Source of the DNA: Stutzerimonas stutzeri
Lineage (GTDB): Bacteria; Pseudomonadota; Gammaproteobacteria; Pseudomonadales; Pseudomonadaceae
DNA length: 64,000 nt
Direction of reading: 5' to 3'
Assembly (NCBI RefSeq): GCF_002890915.1
Contig: NZ_POUT01000002.1
Location: forward strand, 558,001-622,000
In this document: positions 12,313 to 22,325 of the stretch, in pieces
How positions within the stretch are numbered: position 1 is the stretch's first letter
How the letters are laid out: every line of letters begins with the position of its first letter
The notes under the pieces: generated by a model
Told to the model about the DNA's origin: nothing
The model's database searches: none
Seen by the model: only the letters and a program-made list of their open reading frames with translations
Made by a program: the position numbers and the translations under genes

Positions 12313-12584
12313 GGTGAATCCTCCTTGGGTGCCGGTCGCCAGTGGCCTGGCCTTCGCCGACGGATTATGCGGCTCTGTTGCGTGTTCGCGAAGCGGGAAC
12401 AGAGTCCAGGGATAACCCCTTCGTTTCAAGCAGGTTATACACCTTGTTCCGGGGGGCGCCAGTGTCTTGTTGTCACCATCGATGACGGTGCCCGCCAATG
12501 GGCTGCTATCATGGCTGCCTTTACTGCCGCAGCGCAGTTCCGACTTATCAAGCCGTCGAAACGGGCTGTTATCGAGATACCACC

Positions 12585-13052
12585 ATGCTGATGTTCGACT
12601 CCGATTATTCCCTCGCCTGGGCCCTCTATGGCGTGGCAGCGCTGGGCTGCCTGCTGTTCTGGTTCCGGGTGACCCGCTGGATGTGGCGTTGGTTGCGCGA
12701 GCCCTTGCGGCTGGCGGCCGCCGTGCTGTTGCTGACGCCCACCATCGTCGATCCGGCGAAGGAACTGTTCGCGCCGGCGGTGGCCATTACGGCGATGGAC
12801 ATGCTATTCAAGGTGGGCAACAACGCCTGGCGGGCGGTTGCCGACCTGGCCCTGTACGGGCTCATCGCCTTCGGGCTGTACATGCTGCTGGTCGCGATCC
12901 GCTGGCCCATCGAGCGCAGGCTGAAGCGGCGCGCGGTCGAAACCGCCGAGGCGGATGATCCGCGCACGTTGCGCGAGCGCCTCGAGGATGAGCAGGAGGA
13001 TGATGACTACCCGCCATTGCGTGGCCGGCTGCGGACCGAGCCACGCTTGTAG
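12585..13052 (+). CDS. Small conserved membrane protein
   Basis: 155-aa protein with probably two or three membrane helices (about 8-28, 42-60 and 85-108), then a charged, acidic C-terminal tail rich in Glu and Asp. No catalytic motif is recognised. It is the first gene of a tight cluster with the glutamine amidotransferase (26-base gap) and the DUF2937 gene. Starts at ATG 12585 or ATG 12591 are both possible. The function is unknown. Confidence 0.75.
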   Translation: MLMFDSDYSLAWALYGVAALGCLLFWFRVTRWMWRWLREPLRLAAAVLLLTPTIVDPAKELFAPAVAITAMDMLFKVGNNAWRAVADLALYGLIAFGLYMLLVAIRWPIERRLKRRAVETAEADDPRTLRERLEDEQEDDDYPPLRGRLRTEPRL

Positions 13053-13078
13053 CCACGAGCACACTCCGGAGATCAGGC

Positions 13079-13870
13079 ATGTGCGAGCTGCTTGGCATGA
13101 GCGCCAACGTTCCCACCGATATCGTTTTCAGCTTCACCGGTCTCATGCAGCGTGGCGGCAAGACCGGCCCGCACAAGGATGGCTGGGGCATCGCTTTTTA
13201 TGAGGGACGTGGCCTGCGGCTGTTTCAGGACCCGGTCGCCAGTTGCGAGTCCGAGGTGGCGAAGATGGTGCAGCGCTACCTGATCAAGAGCGAAGTGGTG
13301 ATCGGCCATATTCGCCACGCCAACGTCGGCAAGGTCGCGCTGGTCAATACCCACCCGTTCGTGCGCGAACTGTGGGGGCAGCACTGGTGCTTCGCGCATA
13401 ACGGCCAGCTGGCCGATTTCCACCCTTCGCCAGGTTTCTATCGCCCGGTCGGCGATACCGATAGCGAGGCGGCGTTTTGCGATCTGCTGAACCGGATTCG
13501 CCTGGATTTCCCCGAGCGCTCCAGTGCCGAACAGCTGCTGCCAGTGTTGCTCGATGCCTGTGCGCAATACCGTGCCAGGGGTGTGTTCAACTGCCTGCTG
13601 AGCAACGGTGAATGGCTGTTCAGCTTCTGCAGCAGCAAGCTGGCGCAGATCACCCGGCGCGCGCCGTTCGGCCCGGCGCAGCTCAAGGACGCCGACCTCA
13701 CGGTGAATTTCCAGGCCGAGACGACCCCAAGGGATGTGGTGACCGTGCTGGCGACCGAGCCGTTGACCGACAACGAGCAATGGACCTGTCACGAGCCCGG
13801 GCAGTGGAGCCTGTGGCGGCTGGGGGAATGCGTCGCCCAGGGGCGGGTGCCAGGGGTGTCGGTATGTTGA
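13079..13870 (+). CDS. Class II glutamine amidotransferase (YafJ-like)
   Basis: 263-aa N-terminal-nucleophile amidotransferase. Cys2 directly after the initiator Met is the expected nucleophile (MCELLGMSAN). HKDGWGIAFY, a glutaminase-site HIRHANVGKV and NTHPFVRE follow, as in the YafJ family. No synthetase or transferase domain is attached, so the acceptor substrate is unknown. It is flanked by a membrane protein gene and a DUF2937 gene, the latter overlapping its stop by seven bases, which indicates co-translation. Confidence 0.9.
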   Translation: MCELLGMSANVPTDIVFSFTGLMQRGGKTGPHKDGWGIAFYEGRGLRLFQDPVASCESEVAKMVQRYLIKSEVVIGHIRHANVGKVALVNTHPFVRELWGQHWCFAHNGQLADFHPSPGFYRPVGDTDSEAAFCDLLNRIRLDFPERSSAEQLLPVLLDACAQYRARGVFNCLLSNGEWLFSFCSSKLAQITRRAPFGPAQLKDADLTVNFQAETTPRDVVTVLATEPLTDNEQWTCHEPGQWSLWRLGECVAQGRVPGVSVC

Positions 13871-14379
13871 GAAGCTATCTGCGGCTGGCGCTGTTTGCCC
13901 TGGGCCTGCTGGTCGGTATCCAGGTGCCCGGTTTCATCGAGGCCTATGCGCAGCATGTCGAGGCGCGCCGGCTGGAGGCGCAGCAGGGGTTGCAGGGCTT
14001 CGAGGAAACCGCGCGGCGCTTCTTCGAGGGCGACCTGGATGCACTGGTCGAGCATTATCGAAACAGCGAGGACCCGGTCATCCAGAGCGATGCGCAGAGC
14101 GTGCGTGCCCTGGTGGCGCGCGCGACGTTGCTCGAGCGGGAATGGCAGGCGCTGCAGCGCCCCTGGTACGCACGCGCCTGGCATGTCCTGGTAGGTGCCG
14201 AGCACAGCTTGCGGGCACAGGTCTGGAACGGCTATCGCTTCCAGGTCCTGCTGGCGCCGGAGGCCATCGCCTGGGGCATCAGCTGCGCGCTGGCACTGGC
14301 CTGGGTGGTGGAGGCGCTGGGCATGGCATTGGCCAGCGTGCTGTGGCCCCGGCGCAGCTATCGCTTGCGCCGGCGCTGA
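13864..14379 (+). CDS. DUF2937 family membrane protein
   Basis: 171-aa protein with an N-terminal hydrophobic helix (about 6-25), a middle soluble part with predicted coiled-coil character (AQHVEARRLEAQQ), and a second membrane helix near 137-160 followed by a basic tail. This matches the DUF2937 family, whose function is unknown. The ATG overlaps the amidotransferase stop (ATGTTGA), so it should be translated with it. It converges on the VWA gene. Confidence 0.82.
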   Translation: MLRSYLRLALFALGLLVGIQVPGFIEAYAQHVEARRLEAQQGLQGFEETARRFFEGDLDALVEHYRNSEDPVIQSDAQSVRALVARATLLEREWQALQRPWYARAWHVLVGAEHSLRAQVWNGYRFQVLLAPEAIAWGISCALALAWVVEALGMALASVLWPRRSYRLRRR

Positions 14380-14392
14380 TTCGCCGGCATTT

Positions 14393-15571
14393 TCACTTCG
14401 CCAGGAATTTCATCCCTTCTTCCAGCCCGCTCAAGGTCAGCGGGTACATGCGGTCCTCCACCAGTTCGCGAATGATGCCGGTGGAGGTGGTGTAGCCCCA
14501 GGTGTCCTTGGGGTAGGGATTGATCCAGATGAGCTTCTTGTACTTCTCCATGAAGCGCTGCATCCAGACGTAGCCGGCTTCCTCGTTCCAGTGTTCGACG
14601 CTGCCGCCCGGCTGGGTGACCTCGTAGGGCGCCATCGCCGCGTCGCCGACGAACACCACCTTGTAGTCCGCGCCATACTTGTGCAGCACATCCAGCGTCG
14701 CGGTGCGCTCGGACATGCGGCGGAAGTTGTTCTTCCACACCGACTCGTAGATGAAGTTGTGGAAGTAGAAGTACTCGAGGTGCTTGAACTCGGTCTTGCA
14801 GGCCGAGAACAGCTCTTCGCAGACCTTCACGTGGGCATCCATCGAGCCGCCGATATCGAACAGGATCAGCAGCTTCACCGCGTTGCGCCGCTCGGGGCGC
14901 ATCTGGATGTTGAGCAGGCCGGCGTCGCGCGCGGTGTGGTCGATGGTGCCATCGATGTCCAGCTCGTCCGCGGCGCCCTGGCGGGCGAACTTGCGCAGGC
15001 GGCGCAGGGCGATCTTGATGTTGCGCGTGCCCAGCTCGACCTGGTCGTCGAGGTTCTTGTACTCGCGTTGGTCCCAGACCTTGACCGCCTTGCCCTGGCG
15101 CTTGCCGGCGTCGCCGATGCGGATGCCCTCGGGGTTGTAGCCGCCCGAGCCGAACGGGCTGGTACCGCCGGTACCGATCCACTTGTTGCCGCCGGCATGG
15201 CGCTCCTTCTGTTCCTCGAGACGTTTCTTGAATTCCTCGATCAGCTTGTCCAGGCCTCCGAGCGACTGGATCTGTGCGCGCTCCTCGTCGCTCAGGCTGC
15301 GTTCGAACTCCTTGCGCAGCCAGTCTTCCGGGATCAGGGCCTCGATGTGCCGGTCGAGGTTCTCCAGGCCCTGGAAGTAGGCGCCGAAGGCCCGGTCGAA
15401 CTTGTCGAAGTGACGTTCGTCCTTGACCATCACCGTGCGCGCCAGGAAGTAGAACTCTTCCATGTCGGTGAACACGACGCGGTGCTTCAGGGCATCGATC
15501 AGATCCAGCAGCTCGCGGACCGATACCGGCACCTTGGCCGCACGCATCTCATTGAACAGGCCAAGCAGCAT
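14393..15571 (-). CDS. VWA domain-containing protein (CoxE-like), partner of MoxR ATPase
   Basis: 392-aa cytoplasmic protein. The N-terminal half (about 1-190) is helical and charged; the C-terminal half carries a von Willebrand A fold with a MIDAS motif written DIGGSMD (usual D-x-S-x-S changed to D-x-G-x-S). No signal peptide or membrane helix. MoxR/VWA pairs act as metal-insertion or assembly chaperones in the systems studied. Here the MoxR gene lies upstream in the same direction, separated by the GFA-family gene. The target is unknown. Confidence 0.88.
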   Translation of the reverse strand: MLLGLFNEMRAAKVPVSVRELLDLIDALKHRVVFTDMEEFYFLARTVMVKDERHFDKFDRAFGAYFQGLENLDRHIEALIPEDWLRKEFERSLSDEERAQIQSLGGLDKLIEEFKKRLEEQKERHAGGNKWIGTGGTSPFGSGGYNPEGIRIGDAGKRQGKAVKVWDQREYKNLDDQVELGTRNIKIALRRLRKFARQGAADELDIDGTIDHTARDAGLLNIQMRPERRNAVKLLILFDIGGSMDAHVKVCEELFSACKTEFKHLEYFYFHNFIYESVWKNNFRRMSERTATLDVLHKYGADYKVVFVGDAAMAPYEVTQPGGSVEHWNEEAGYVWMQRFMEKYKKLIWINPYPKDTWGYTTSTGIIRELVEDRMYPLTLSGLEEGMKFLAK

Positions 15572-15619
15572 GGCGAAACCTCTGGCGCGCCGCTGGCCGG
15601 CGCGCGACGTTCGGGGCGA

Positions 15620-16024
15620 TCAGCGGGGGCTGTCGCCGTTGTATTGGGGGAGCCCGTCGCGAATCTCGTACCAGTCGGCCTTGGAGTCGGCGAAGATGTG
15701 CGACTGCGGTGGGGCGGGCAGTGGTGAATCGAGCGTGCCGACGGCCACGCCAAGCTCGTGCTCACGGTTGTCGACGAACTGCAGGTTGGAACCGCAACGG
15801 ATGCAGAAGGTGCGCGTCACGTGCTCGGAGGAGTGGTAGACGCCCAACTGGTCCTTGCCCGACATGAAATGGAAGGCCTCCAGCGGCACGCTCGCATAGC
15901 TGGCGAAGGCGCTGCCGTGGGCCTTGCGGCACATCTTGCAATGGCAGTGGGTCAGTTCGTCGATGGGCGCGTCGATGCGATAGCGCACGACGCCGCAGAG
16001 GCAACTACCGGTATGCGTTTGCAT
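15620..16024 (-). CDS. GFA/CENP-V family zinc-binding protein
   Basis: 134-aa protein with the zinc-binding pattern of the GFA (glutathione-dependent formaldehyde-activating, CENP-V-like) fold: GSCLCGVVRY, HCHCKMCRKAHGSAF and FCIRCGSNL. Most such proteins have no proven enzyme activity. The ATG has a good GGGAGAA. It lies between the MoxR ATPase and VWA genes with gaps of about 50 bases on both sides, so it probably shares their transcript. Confidence 0.88.
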   Translation of the reverse strand: MQTHTGSCLCGVVRYRIDAPIDELTHCHCKMCRKAHGSAFASYASVPLEAFHFMSGKDQLGVYHSSEHVTRTFCIRCGSNLQFVDNREHELGVAVGTLDSPLPAPPQSHIFADSKADWYEIRDGLPQYNGDSPR

Positions 16025-16076
16025 GGTTGTTCTCCCGTGAGTGGCGCAGCCGGTTCCGTGGCGGAACCGGCACCGA

Positions 16077-16925
16077 TCAGCGGCTGCCGGCGCGGCGACT
16101 CATGAAGGCCAGGCGCTCGAGTAGCATCACGTCCTGCTCGTTCTTCACCAGGGCACCGGCCAGCGGCGGAATCGCGCGCGTCGGATCGCGCTCGCGCAAC
16201 ACCGCTTCGCCGATGTCATCGGCCATCAGCAGCTTCAACCAATCGACCAGTTCGGAGGTGGAGGGTTTCTTCTTCAGCCCCGGTACCTTGCGTACGTCGA
16301 AGAAAACGTCCAGCGCCTCGCTGACCAGCGATTGCTTGATGCCGGGATAGTGCACGTCGACGATCTTCTGCAGCGTTTCGCGGTCGGGGAAGGCGATGTA
16401 GTGGAAGAAGCAGCGACGCAGGAAGGCGTCGGGCAGTTCCTTCTCGTTGTTGGAGGTGATGATGATGATCGGCCGCTGGGTCGCCTTGATGGTTTCGTTG
16501 GTCTCGTAGACGTAGAACTCCATCCTGTCGAGCTCCTGCAGCAGGTCGTTGGGGAACTCGATGTCGGCCTTGTCGATCTCGTCGATCAGCAGGATGACCC
16601 GCTCCTCGCTCTCGAAGGCCTCCCACAGCTTGCCTTTCTTGATGTAGTTCCTGACGTCGTGAACCTTGTCCACGCCCAGCTGCGAGTCGCGCAGGCGGCT
16701 CACCGCATCGTATTCGTAGAGGCCCTGGTGCGCCTTGGTGGTGGACTTGATGTGCCAGGTGATCAGCTTGGCGCCGAAGGATTCGGCCAACTGCTCGGCA
16801 AGCATGGTCTTGCCCGTGCCGGGCTCGCCCTTGACCAGCAGCGGGCGCTGCAGGGTAATGGCGGCGTTGACGGCGAGCTTGAGGTCGTCGGTGGCGACGT
16901 AGGACTGGGTGCCTTCGAATTTCAT
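16077..16925 (-). CDS. MoxR-family AAA+ ATPase
   Basis: 282-aa AAA+ ATPase of the MoxR group. Walker A GEPGTGKT (about 38-45), Walker B LLIDEIDKAD, sensor 1 IITSNNEKELP and an arginine-rich FLRRCFFHYI are clear. These ATPases work with VWA proteins to mature or load cofactors into target proteins. The ATG follows AAGGAATCTCCG. It is the first gene of the MoxR-GFA-VWA unit. No obvious target enzyme lies nearby. Confidence 0.93.
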   Translation of the reverse strand: MKFEGTQSYVATDDLKLAVNAAITLQRPLLVKGEPGTGKTMLAEQLAESFGAKLITWHIKSTTKAHQGLYEYDAVSRLRDSQLGVDKVHDVRNYIKKGKLWEAFESEERVILLIDEIDKADIEFPNDLLQELDRMEFYVYETNETIKATQRPIIIITSNNEKELPDAFLRRCFFHYIAFPDRETLQKIVDVHYPGIKQSLVSEALDVFFDVRKVPGLKKKPSTSELVDWLKLLMADDIGEAVLRERDPTRAIPPLAGALVKNEQDVMLLERLAFMSRRAGSR

Positions 16926-17070
16926 CGGAGATTCCTTGGGCCGGGGCCTGGCACGCAGGCGTCATGGGAACAGGAGGCCGACTATAAGTGATGCGGCCTC
17001 GACTGTGAACGCGAGGGCATTATTCAGTCACTGAATGGTCAGCGGTGGCGGTTCTGTAGCCAGCTGCGCA

Positions 17071-18144
17071 TCAGCCCCGATCCTCTACCAGCGAGCGCTC
17101 GAAACGGGTCGAGAACGCCTCGACAAAGGCATTGCGCAGAATCGCGATGAAGGCCTGGAAGGCACTGACTTCGGTATCGCGGGTGCTGCCGGATAGCTCG
17201 ATACGCGTGGCGAACTGGTCCTTGCGCTGGTTCTGCAGGGTCTCTTCGCCGGTGCCGACCAGCGCTTCCCAGATGCCACGGAAGAAGCCCTTGTCCTCGT
17301 TGGCGATATCCTGCTGGAAATCGAATATCTCGACGTTGCGCAGCAGTGGCTTGATGTAGCCGTCCAGGCGGCTATCGGTGGCTTCCACCTCGAGCACCAG
17401 GTCGCCGTCGCCGGCGGCGAAATCGAACTTGCCGTAGGCGCGGCTGAAGTCGTTGAGCTGTTTGAGCGGAACCCCGGTAACGCGCAGGCTCACCTCGAAG
17501 TCTTCCCAGTCGGTGAACGGATCGAAACGGGCGCCGGCCTCGATCGGCGCCTGGTTGAACAGCTTGCCGGTGCCCTCGAAGGTGGCGACCCTGCGCCCGC
17601 GGTCGTCGGCGGTGTTGGTCAGGTTGTACAGGCTCGCCTCGATGGCGTTGGCGTAGACGTGCACCTGCGGATCGGCGGTGAAGTTGCGAAACGATAGTTG
17701 TCCGTCGATCACGCGGACCTCGTTCAGCGTGATGGGCAGCAGGGCGTCGAGCTGCTCACGCCAGTCCACTCCTTCGCCGGTTTGCGACTCGCCGCGGGCG
17801 CCGCCATCGACGAAATTCAGCTCGGGTCGCCTGAAGGTGACTCTGCCGACCACGGCCTGCTCGCGCAGCAGGGCACGCCAGCTGATGGCGATATCGATGA
17901 CCGGCGCCTTGAGCAACGGCGCCTGGACCTTCTTGCCCTTCTTTTCGATGTTCAGCGCTTCGATCCGATAGCCGCCGCGCCACCAGGCCAGGTCGACATC
18001 CTCGATGTGGCCCTGGTAGTCGCCCATGTCCGCCATCTTCTCGTTCAGGTAATTGCGTACCAGGTGTGGCAGCGCCAGGTGCAGCAGCAACAGCAGCAGT
18101 GCGAGCGACAGCAGAATCCACAGTGGCAGGTAGCGGCGTCTCAT
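17071..18144 (-). CDS. DUF748/AsmA-like inner-membrane-anchored protein
   Basis: 357-aa protein with one N-terminal membrane anchor (about 7-28) and a long periplasmic beta-rich part, as in the DUF748/AsmA-like superfamily, whose larger members bridge the envelope and move lipids. Family features: the repeated 'I.GRVTFRRPELNFVDGG' type segments and an AsmA-like N-terminal part. It is short compared with TamB or YhdP. It is divergent from cysK across 125 bases. Confidence 0.82.
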   Translation of the reverse strand: MRRRYLPLWILLSLALLLLLLHLALPHLVRNYLNEKMADMGDYQGHIEDVDLAWWRGGYRIEALNIEKKGKKVQAPLLKAPVIDIAISWRALLREQAVVGRVTFRRPELNFVDGGARGESQTGEGVDWREQLDALLPITLNEVRVIDGQLSFRNFTADPQVHVYANAIEASLYNLTNTADDRGRRVATFEGTGKLFNQAPIEAGARFDPFTDWEDFEVSLRVTGVPLKQLNDFSRAYGKFDFAAGDGDLVLEVEATDSRLDGYIKPLLRNVEIFDFQQDIANEDKGFFRGIWEALVGTGEETLQNQRKDQFATRIELSGSTRDTEVSAFQAFIAILRNAFVEAFSTRFERSLVEDRG

Positions 18145-18269
18145 GACTGTGCAGATCCGGTTGGAGGTCTAGTGGTGGACCCTGCGCCGCATGTGCGAGT
18201 TCGGCTGGACTGGTGGGGAGACTGCGCATAGGCTCATGGGTCAGGCTTCTCTTCAGCAGGGATACATCC

Positions 18270-19244
<975 letters not shown>

Positions 19245-19303
19245 GTCGCCGCTCAGGTGGCTGGCGGGCCGCACGCATGATGCGTAGGGCGCGCTGCGAA
19301 TAT

Positions 19304-19379
19304 GATCGCCGGCAAGCCGGCTCCTACAGGAGCGCGTGTTGGCGCATGCGCTTGTGTAGGAGCGAGCTTGCTCGCGATT
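19304..19379. repeat. REP pair (Pseudomonas-type) between cysK and aceK
   Basis: Two inverted-type REP copies lie close together: GATCGCCGGCAAGCCGGCTC at 19304 and TGTAGGAGCGAGCTTGCTCG at 19354. Each contains a short internal stem (GCCGGC/GCCGGC and GAGC/GCTC). They are in opposite orientation relative to the TAGGAGC/GCTCCTA flanks, as in REPINs. They sit in the 242-base gap between cysK and aceK, which has no other visible feature. Confidence 0.75.
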
Positions 19380-19486
19380 GACTTGCACGTGGCCGGCTGG
19401 AAAACGCCTCGCGGTTTTCCGCCCGACGGGGCCGCGGCCACGTCGGGGCGACCTTCATATCTTTTCACTCTCCGCAGAGATCCCTC

Positions 19487-21211
19487 ATGGCGCAGCAATG
19501 GCCGGCAGCCGAGATCGCTCGGCAGATCCTTCTTGGTTTCGACGACTATCGCGAACAGTTCCGCCTGATCACCGAAGGCGCCAGGGCCCGTTTCGAGCAG
19601 GCGCAGTGGCAGGAAGCGCAACGGGCATCCGCGGCGCGGATCAGCCTCTACGAGGAAAAGGCCAGTGAAACCCGCCATCGGTTGCTGGCGCACTTCGACA
19701 AGAACGAACTGCTCCAGGTCGATTATTGGCCGCAGGTGAAAAGCGCCTATATCGATCAGATCAACCCGCGTTACGACGATGAGCTGTCCGAGACCTGGTA
19801 CAACTCGATCTTCTGCGGGCTGTTCAGCCACGACTGCATCAGCGACGGCACTATGTTCATCCATACCACCCGGCCGTCGGCCCGCGCCCACGAGCGGATG
19901 GCGCAGACGCGTACCTACCGGCCGATGGGCGATCTGGCCGGGATGCTGGAGCGGATACTGCACGATTACGCCTTCACCGTGCCCTACGCCGATCTGCCGG
20001 GCGACCTGCGGCGGCTGCAGGCGCAGTTGCAGGAGACGCTGCCGGACTGGGTCTGCAAGGACCCAGAGTTGACCGTGGAGGTGTTCGTCTCGGTGCTCTA
20101 TCGCAACAAGGGCGCCTACCTGCTGGGACGAATCTTCACCCGCGACGAGCAGTGGCCGCTGGTGGTACCGCTGCTGCACCATGAAGGCGACGGCATCGTC
20201 GCCGACGCGCTGATCACCGATGAGGCGGAGGTGTCGATCATCTTCTCCTTCACCCGTTCGTACTTCATGGTCGAAGTGCCGATTCCCGCGGAATTCGTCG
20301 GTTTTCTCAGGCGCATCCTGCCGGGCAAGCACATCGCCGAACTCTACACCTCGATCGGCTTCTACAAGCACGGCAAGTCGGAGTTCTATCGGGCCCTGAT
20401 CAACCATCTGGCCAGCACCGATGACCGCTTCATCATGGCGCCGGGCGTGCGTGGCATGGTGATGAGCGTGTTCACCCTGCCTGGCTTCAATACCGTCTTC
20501 AAGATCATCAAGGACCGTTTCTCCCATGCCAAGAACGTCGACCGTGCCACGGTGGTGGAGAAGTACCGCCTGGTGAAGAGCGTCGACCGGGTCGGGCGCA
20601 TGGCCGATACCCAGGAGTTCGCCGATTTCCGCTTCCCCCGATCCAAGTTCGAGCCCGAATGCCTCGCCGAACTGCTGGAGGTCGCACCGTCGACGGTCGA
20701 AGTGCAGGGGGACACGGTACTGGTGCGCCACTGCTGGACCGAGCGCCGGATGACGCCGCTGAACATCTACCTGGAGCACGCCAGCGAGCAGCAGGTGCGC
20801 GAGGTACTCGAAGACTATGGCCTGGCGATCAAGCAACTGGCGGCGGCCAATATCTTCCCCGGCGACATGCTGCTGAAGAACTTCGGCGTCACCCGTCACG
20901 GGCGCGTGGTGTTCTACGACTACGACGAGATCTGCTTCCTCACCGAGGTGAACTTCCGCCATATCCCGCCGCCACGCTACCCCGAGGATGAAATGGCCTC
21001 CGAGCCCTGGTATTCGGTCGGGCCGAACGACGTCTTCCCCGAGGAGTTCCCGCGGTTCCTCTTCGCCGATCACGCCCAGCGCCGGCTGTTCGCCAGCCTG
21101 CATGGCGAGTTGTACGATGCCGATTACTGGAAGGGGCTGCAGGAGGCCATCCGCGGCGGCAAGGTGATCGATGTCTTCCCTTACCGGCGCAAGGGCGGCC
21201 AGCAGCCTTGA
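19487..21211 (+). CDS. aceK: Isocitrate dehydrogenase kinase/phosphatase
   Basis: 574-aa bifunctional enzyme that phosphorylates and dephosphorylates isocitrate dehydrogenase, setting the split between the TCA cycle and the glyoxylate shunt. The P-loop-like ATP site ([11 protein letters not shown]) and the kinase motifs [15 protein letters not shown] and [11 protein letters not shown] are as in E. coli AceK. Length is normal. Unlike in E. coli it is not next to aceA or aceB; as in other pseudomonads it stands alone. Confidence 0.97.
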   Translation: MAQQWPAAEIARQILLGFDDYREQFRLITEGARARFEQAQWQEAQRASAARISLYEEKASETRHRLLAHFDKNELLQVDYWPQVKSAYIDQINPRYDDELSETWYNSIFCGLFSHDCISDGTMFIHTTRPSARAHERMAQTRTYRPMGDLAGMLERILHDYAFTVPYADLPGDLRRLQAQLQETLPDWVCKDPELTVEVFVSVLYRNKGAYLLGRIFTRDEQWPLVVPLLHHEGDGIVADALITDEAEVSIIFSFTRSYFMVEVPIPAEFVGFLRRILPGKHIAELYTSIGFYKHGKSEFYRALINHLASTDDRFIMAPGVRGMVMSVFTLPGFNTVFKIIKDRFSHAKNVDRATVVEKYRLVKSVDRVGRMADTQEFADFRFPRSKFEPECLAELLEVAPSTVEVQGDTVLVRHCWTERRMTPLNIYLEHASEQQVREVLEDYGLAIKQLAAANIFPGDMLLKNFGVTRHGRVVFYDYDEICFLTEVNFRHIPPPRYPEDEMASEPWYSVGPNDVFPEEFPRFLFADHAQRRLFASLHGELYDADYWKGLQEAIRGGKVIDVFPYRRKGGQQP

Positions 21212-21410
21212 GGGCCAGCCGGGCACTGTTGTCGACATGAACGGCCAGGCCGCCAGTGGGTCGCATGTTGTAAAGGGGCGTAACAAAGCCGGGCGAATTG
21301 GCGGCTTTTATCTGCCAGGCGTGCGAGCGCTGGCGTGGAACTTGGATTATTCTGTTGACGAAGCCCGCATGGCTCCGATGTGGCCCGTTATCAAGCAGGA
21401 GGGTTCGACC

Positions 21411-21536
21411 ATGAAAGCATGGCTCAATGAGGTGTTCTGGAAGCTGGCGGTGACTCTTGGCTTTATCGAGCCGCCTCGTATGCAACCCATCCCGGTTCGC
21501 GCCCAGCGCATGCAGCCGGCCCAACGTCGACGCTGA
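21411..21536 (+). CDS. Small protein, 41 aa, function unknown
   Basis: A short gene with an unusually good ribosome site: AGGAGGG seven bases before ATG 21411. The product begins MKAWLNEVFWKLAVTLGF, one amphipathic or membrane-associated helix, and ends in a basic Pro/Arg/Gln-rich tail (PPRMQPIPVRAQR...). I know of no function. Upstream, TGGCGTGGAACTTGG at 21331 resembles a sigma-54 site but lacks the C at -12, so it is doubtful. The gene lies alone between aceK and the GST gene. Confidence 0.6.
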   Translation: MKAWLNEVFWKLAVTLGFIEPPRMQPIPVRAQRMQPAQRRR

Positions 21537-21565
21537 GCCGCACGGCCGGACCGGCGAAGCGCATC

Positions 21566-22237
21566 TCACCGCTCCGGCAATGCCGCGCCACCGCGCTCCA
21601 CGGCTCGCTGATAGGCAGGGCGCCCATGGATGCGTTGGAGAAAGTCCATCAGCTGCGGATAGCTTTCGTCCAGACCCGCGCGTGATCGTGCAGCCTCGAC
21701 GGGGAAGCTCATCTGGATGTCGGCTGCGCTGAAGTCGTCGCCGGCGAACCAGGCTGACTTGCCCAGTTCCGATTCCATATAGTCCAGATGTGTCTTGAGT
21801 TGTGGCCCGATGAATGCGGTATAGGCGCCTTTGGCGATCGTCCGCGCAACGGGGCGGATGAAGAAGGGCATGGGGCCATCCGCGACACGATCGAAGACCA
21901 GTTTCAACAACAGCGGCGGCATGGCCGAGCCTTCGGCGTAATGCATCCAGTGGCGAAACCGCAGATGCTCGGGAGTTCCGCTTGCGGGTGCCAGCCGACC
22001 GTTGCCGTAGCGTTCCAGCAGATACTCCAGAATCGCGCCCGACTCGGCCAGGGTCAGTTCGTCGTCGGTGATCACCGGAGACTTGCCGAGCGGATGCACG
22101 GCCTTGAGCTCGGGCGGCGCGAGCATGGTTCTTGGGTCGCGCCGATAGCGTATCAGCTCGTAGGGCAGCTCCAGCTCCTCCAGCAACCAGAGAACGCGGG
22201 TCGAGCGAGAGTGATCCAGATGGTGAACGGTGATCAT
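21566..22237 (-). CDS. Glutathione S-transferase family protein
   Basis: 223-aa protein with an N-terminal thioredoxin-like GST domain (HHLDHSRSTRVLWLLEEL, cis-Pro in LGKSPVI, and DELTLAESGAILEYL) and a C-terminal helical domain ending SYPQLMDFLQRIHGRPAYQRA. The GSH-binding ESGA motif is present. ATG at 22235-22237 has GAGGAGCC, although the frame stays open further. Substrate unknown. It is divergent from the DTW-domain gene. Confidence 0.92.
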   Translation of the reverse strand: MITVHHLDHSRSTRVLWLLEELELPYELIRYRRDPRTMLAPPELKAVHPLGKSPVITDDELTLAESGAILEYLLERYGNGRLAPASGTPEHLRFRHWMHYAEGSAMPPLLLKLVFDRVADGPMPFFIRPVARTIAKGAYTAFIGPQLKTHLDYMESELGKSAWFAGDDFSAADIQMSFPVEAARSRAGLDESYPQLMDFLQRIHGRPAYQRAVERGGAALPER

Positions 22238-22325
22238 GGCGGCTCCTCGTGTCGGTTCGCGGCAAGCATAGACGGGCTGCACGCCCTTGCCCGCTGTGGC
22301 AGACTGCGCCGCCGAGGTGAGAACC

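Noticed and set aside
14195..15727. Forward open frame across the VWA gene
   Set aside because: Antisense shadow of the VWA protein with no domain.
19253..21286. Long reverse open frame across aceK
   Set aside because: Antisense to a complete AceK; composition-driven and without family match.
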